NCBI GenBank assembly: GCA_029859185.1
Contig: JAOUDR010000157.1
Coordinates: forward strand, 1 to 6,656
DNA: 6,656 nucleotides
Origin: Gemmatimonadota bacterium
Lineage (GTDB): Bacteria; Gemmatimonadota; Gemmatimonadetes; Gemmatimonadales; GWC2-71-9
Direction: 5' to 3'
Part shown: positions 5,644-6,656 of the stretch, one piece after another
Position numbering within the stretch: the first letter of the stretch is position 1
How the letters are laid out: the number at the start of each line of letters is the position of its first letter
Notes under the pieces: generated by a model
Seen by the model: only the letters and a program-made list of their open reading frames with translations
Database searches by the model: none
Told to the model about the DNA's origin: nothing
Position numbers and translations under genes: made by a program

Positions 5644-6656
5644 GCGGCCGCGTGCTCCGCGTTCGCGAGCTGGCCCGGAAAGAGCTCACCCAACTCCTCC
5701 GCGACGTGCGCACGCGGATGCTGATCTTCGTGGCGCCCATCATCCAGCTGCTGCTGTTCGGCTACGCCGTCCGCACCGACGTCCCGAACACCGCGCTCTG
5801 GGTCGTGGACCACGATCGCTCCGTCGAGAGTCGCGCCCTGATCGACGCGTTCACGACGACCGGCTACTTCGAGAACGTGGGGAGCAGCGACCGGTCGTCC
5901 GACCTCGCCGACGCGCTCGACGCGGGACGCGCCGTGGTCGGCTTGGAGATCCCGGTTGGCTTCGCGCGTACCCTCGAGCGGCGTGAGGCTGCCGGGGTGC
6001 AGTTGCTGGTGGACGGCAGCCAGTCGAACACCGCGACCGTAGCACTCGGGTACGCCGTCCGGATCGTCAGCGCGTTCGGCCGGGCTCGGGCGCCCGCAGG
6101 CATCGCGGTGGGCACGCTGGATCTCCGCACCCGCGCATGGTTCAACCCGACACTCGAGAGCCGCATTTACAACGTCCCGGGAGTCATCGCTCTCCTGATT
6201 CTCCTGATGTGTCTGACGCTCACGGCGCTCGCGATCGTGCGGGAGCGGGAGTTCGGCACGCTCGATCAACTCATGGTGACACCGCTGCGACCCGGAGAAT
6301 TCCTGTTGGGCAAGACCGTCCCGGTGGCGGTGATCGCCCTCGTCGATCTTGCGGTCATCAGCCTCGTCGCGATCGCGTGGTTCGACATCCCGTTCCGCGG
6401 GTCCGCCTTCGTCTTGCTGCCGGCTGGCATCCTGTTCATCGTCACCGGGATCGCCCTGGGACTGCTGATTTCCTCGGTCTCCCGGACACAGCAGGAAGCC
6501 TTCATGACGATGTTCCTCGTGCTCCTGCCGTCGATCATCCTCTCCGGCTTCTTCTATCCCGTCGGCAGCATGCCGCTGCTGTTCCAGTGGGTGACCGAGC
6601 TCAACCCCGTGCGACATTTCCTCGTCGTGGTGCGCGTGGTCTTTCTCAAGGGAGAA
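5640..6656 (+). CDS. ybhR: YbhR-like ABC-2 type permease (3' truncated by window end)
   Basis: An ORF starting at ATG 5640, in an ATGA overlap with the YbhS-like gene, and open for 339 codons to the window edge; about 30 residues and the last TM helix are missing compared with its 368-residue neighbour. It has the same plan: interface helix VRELARKELTQLLRDVRTR, TM1 about 27-44, a periplasmic domain about 46-175, TM2 about 179-200, then the coupling motif REREFGTLDQLMVTPLRP (201-218), and TMs near 222-246, 253-278 and 288-306. Hallmarks ISSVSRTQQEAFM (278-290), ILSGFFYPV and LNPVRHFLVV (321-330) match the YbhR branch. Periplasmic DGSQSNTATVALGY (125-138) and WFNPTLESR (167-175) parallel the YbhS-like partner, which supports a heterodimer. 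No good ribosome site precedes it, so expression probably depends on coupling. Substrate unknown; E. coli YbhFSR has been linked to drug and cation export. Confidence 0.92.
   Translation, partial: MSGRVLRVRELARKELTQLLRDVRTRMLIFVAPIIQLLLFGYAVRTDVPNTALWVVDHDRSVESRALIDAFTTTGYFENVGSSDRSSDLADALDAGRAVVGLEIPVGFARTLERREAAGVQLLVDGSQSNTATVALGYAVRIVSAFGRARAPAGIAVGTLDLRTRAWFNPTLESRIYNVPGVIALLILLMCLTLTALAIVREREFGTLDQLMVTPLRPGEFLLGKTVPVAVIALVDLAVISLVAIAWFDIPFRGSAFVLLPAGILFIVTGIALGLLISSVSRTQQEAFMTMFLVLLPSIILSGFFYPVGSMPLLFQWVTELNPVRHFLVVVRVVFLKGE

Noticed and set aside
5505..6617. 370-codon antisense ORF opposite the YbhR-like permease
   Set aside because: Same low-complexity composition. The sense frame from 5640 is open to the window end and encodes an unmistakable ABC-2 permease.

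Overview
The whole window is one tightly packed, plus-strand operon of seven genes. It encodes a regulated tripartite ABC-2 type exporter, closely resembling the Escherichia coli cecR-ybhG-ybhF-ybhS-ybhR locus with a TolC-type outer membrane gene added. The DNA is very G+C rich, roughly two thirds or more by eye, with strong G/C bias at third codon positions. An outer membrane factor and a periplasmic adaptor imply a two-membrane (Gram-negative type) bacterium. The sequence alone does not fix the phylum; high-GC lineages such as Gemmatimonadota, Acidobacteriota, Myxococcota or Proteobacteria would all fit.

Layout: (1) 1-370, the C-terminal part of a TetR/AcrR-type repressor, cut by the window start. 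(2) 375-1688, a TolC-like outer membrane factor. (3) 1685-2680, a YbhG/HlyD-type periplasmic adaptor. (4) 2677-3612 and (5) 3605-4540, two ABC ATPases of 311 residues each, matching the N- and C-terminal halves of YbhF, which is a single protein in E. coli. (6) 4537-5643, a YbhS-like ABC-2 permease. (7) 5640-6656, a YbhR-like ABC-2 permease, cut by the window end probably some 30 residues short. There is no intergenic space beyond 4 nt at 371-374. The other junctions overlap by 4, 4, 8, 4 and 4 nt, so translational coupling and equimolar output are likely. No promoter, terminator, RNA gene, mobile element or CRISPR array is visible; the promoter and operator should lie upstream of base 1.

Inferred working model: the two permeases form a heterodimeric inner-membrane channel driven by the ATPase heterodimer. 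The adaptor, which carries the R-L-S hairpin-tip motif used by AcrA/MacA-type proteins to dock on TolC, links them to the outer membrane channel. The repressor probably senses a ligand related to the exported substrate. The most informative detail is the ATPase asymmetry. The first ATPase lacks the switch histidine and the second has a degenerate signature motif, and both defects fall in the same composite ATP site, leaving one canonical and one degenerate site. No wholly new system is apparent; the interest is in the family-level architecture, the split ATPases and the diverged TolC tip residues.
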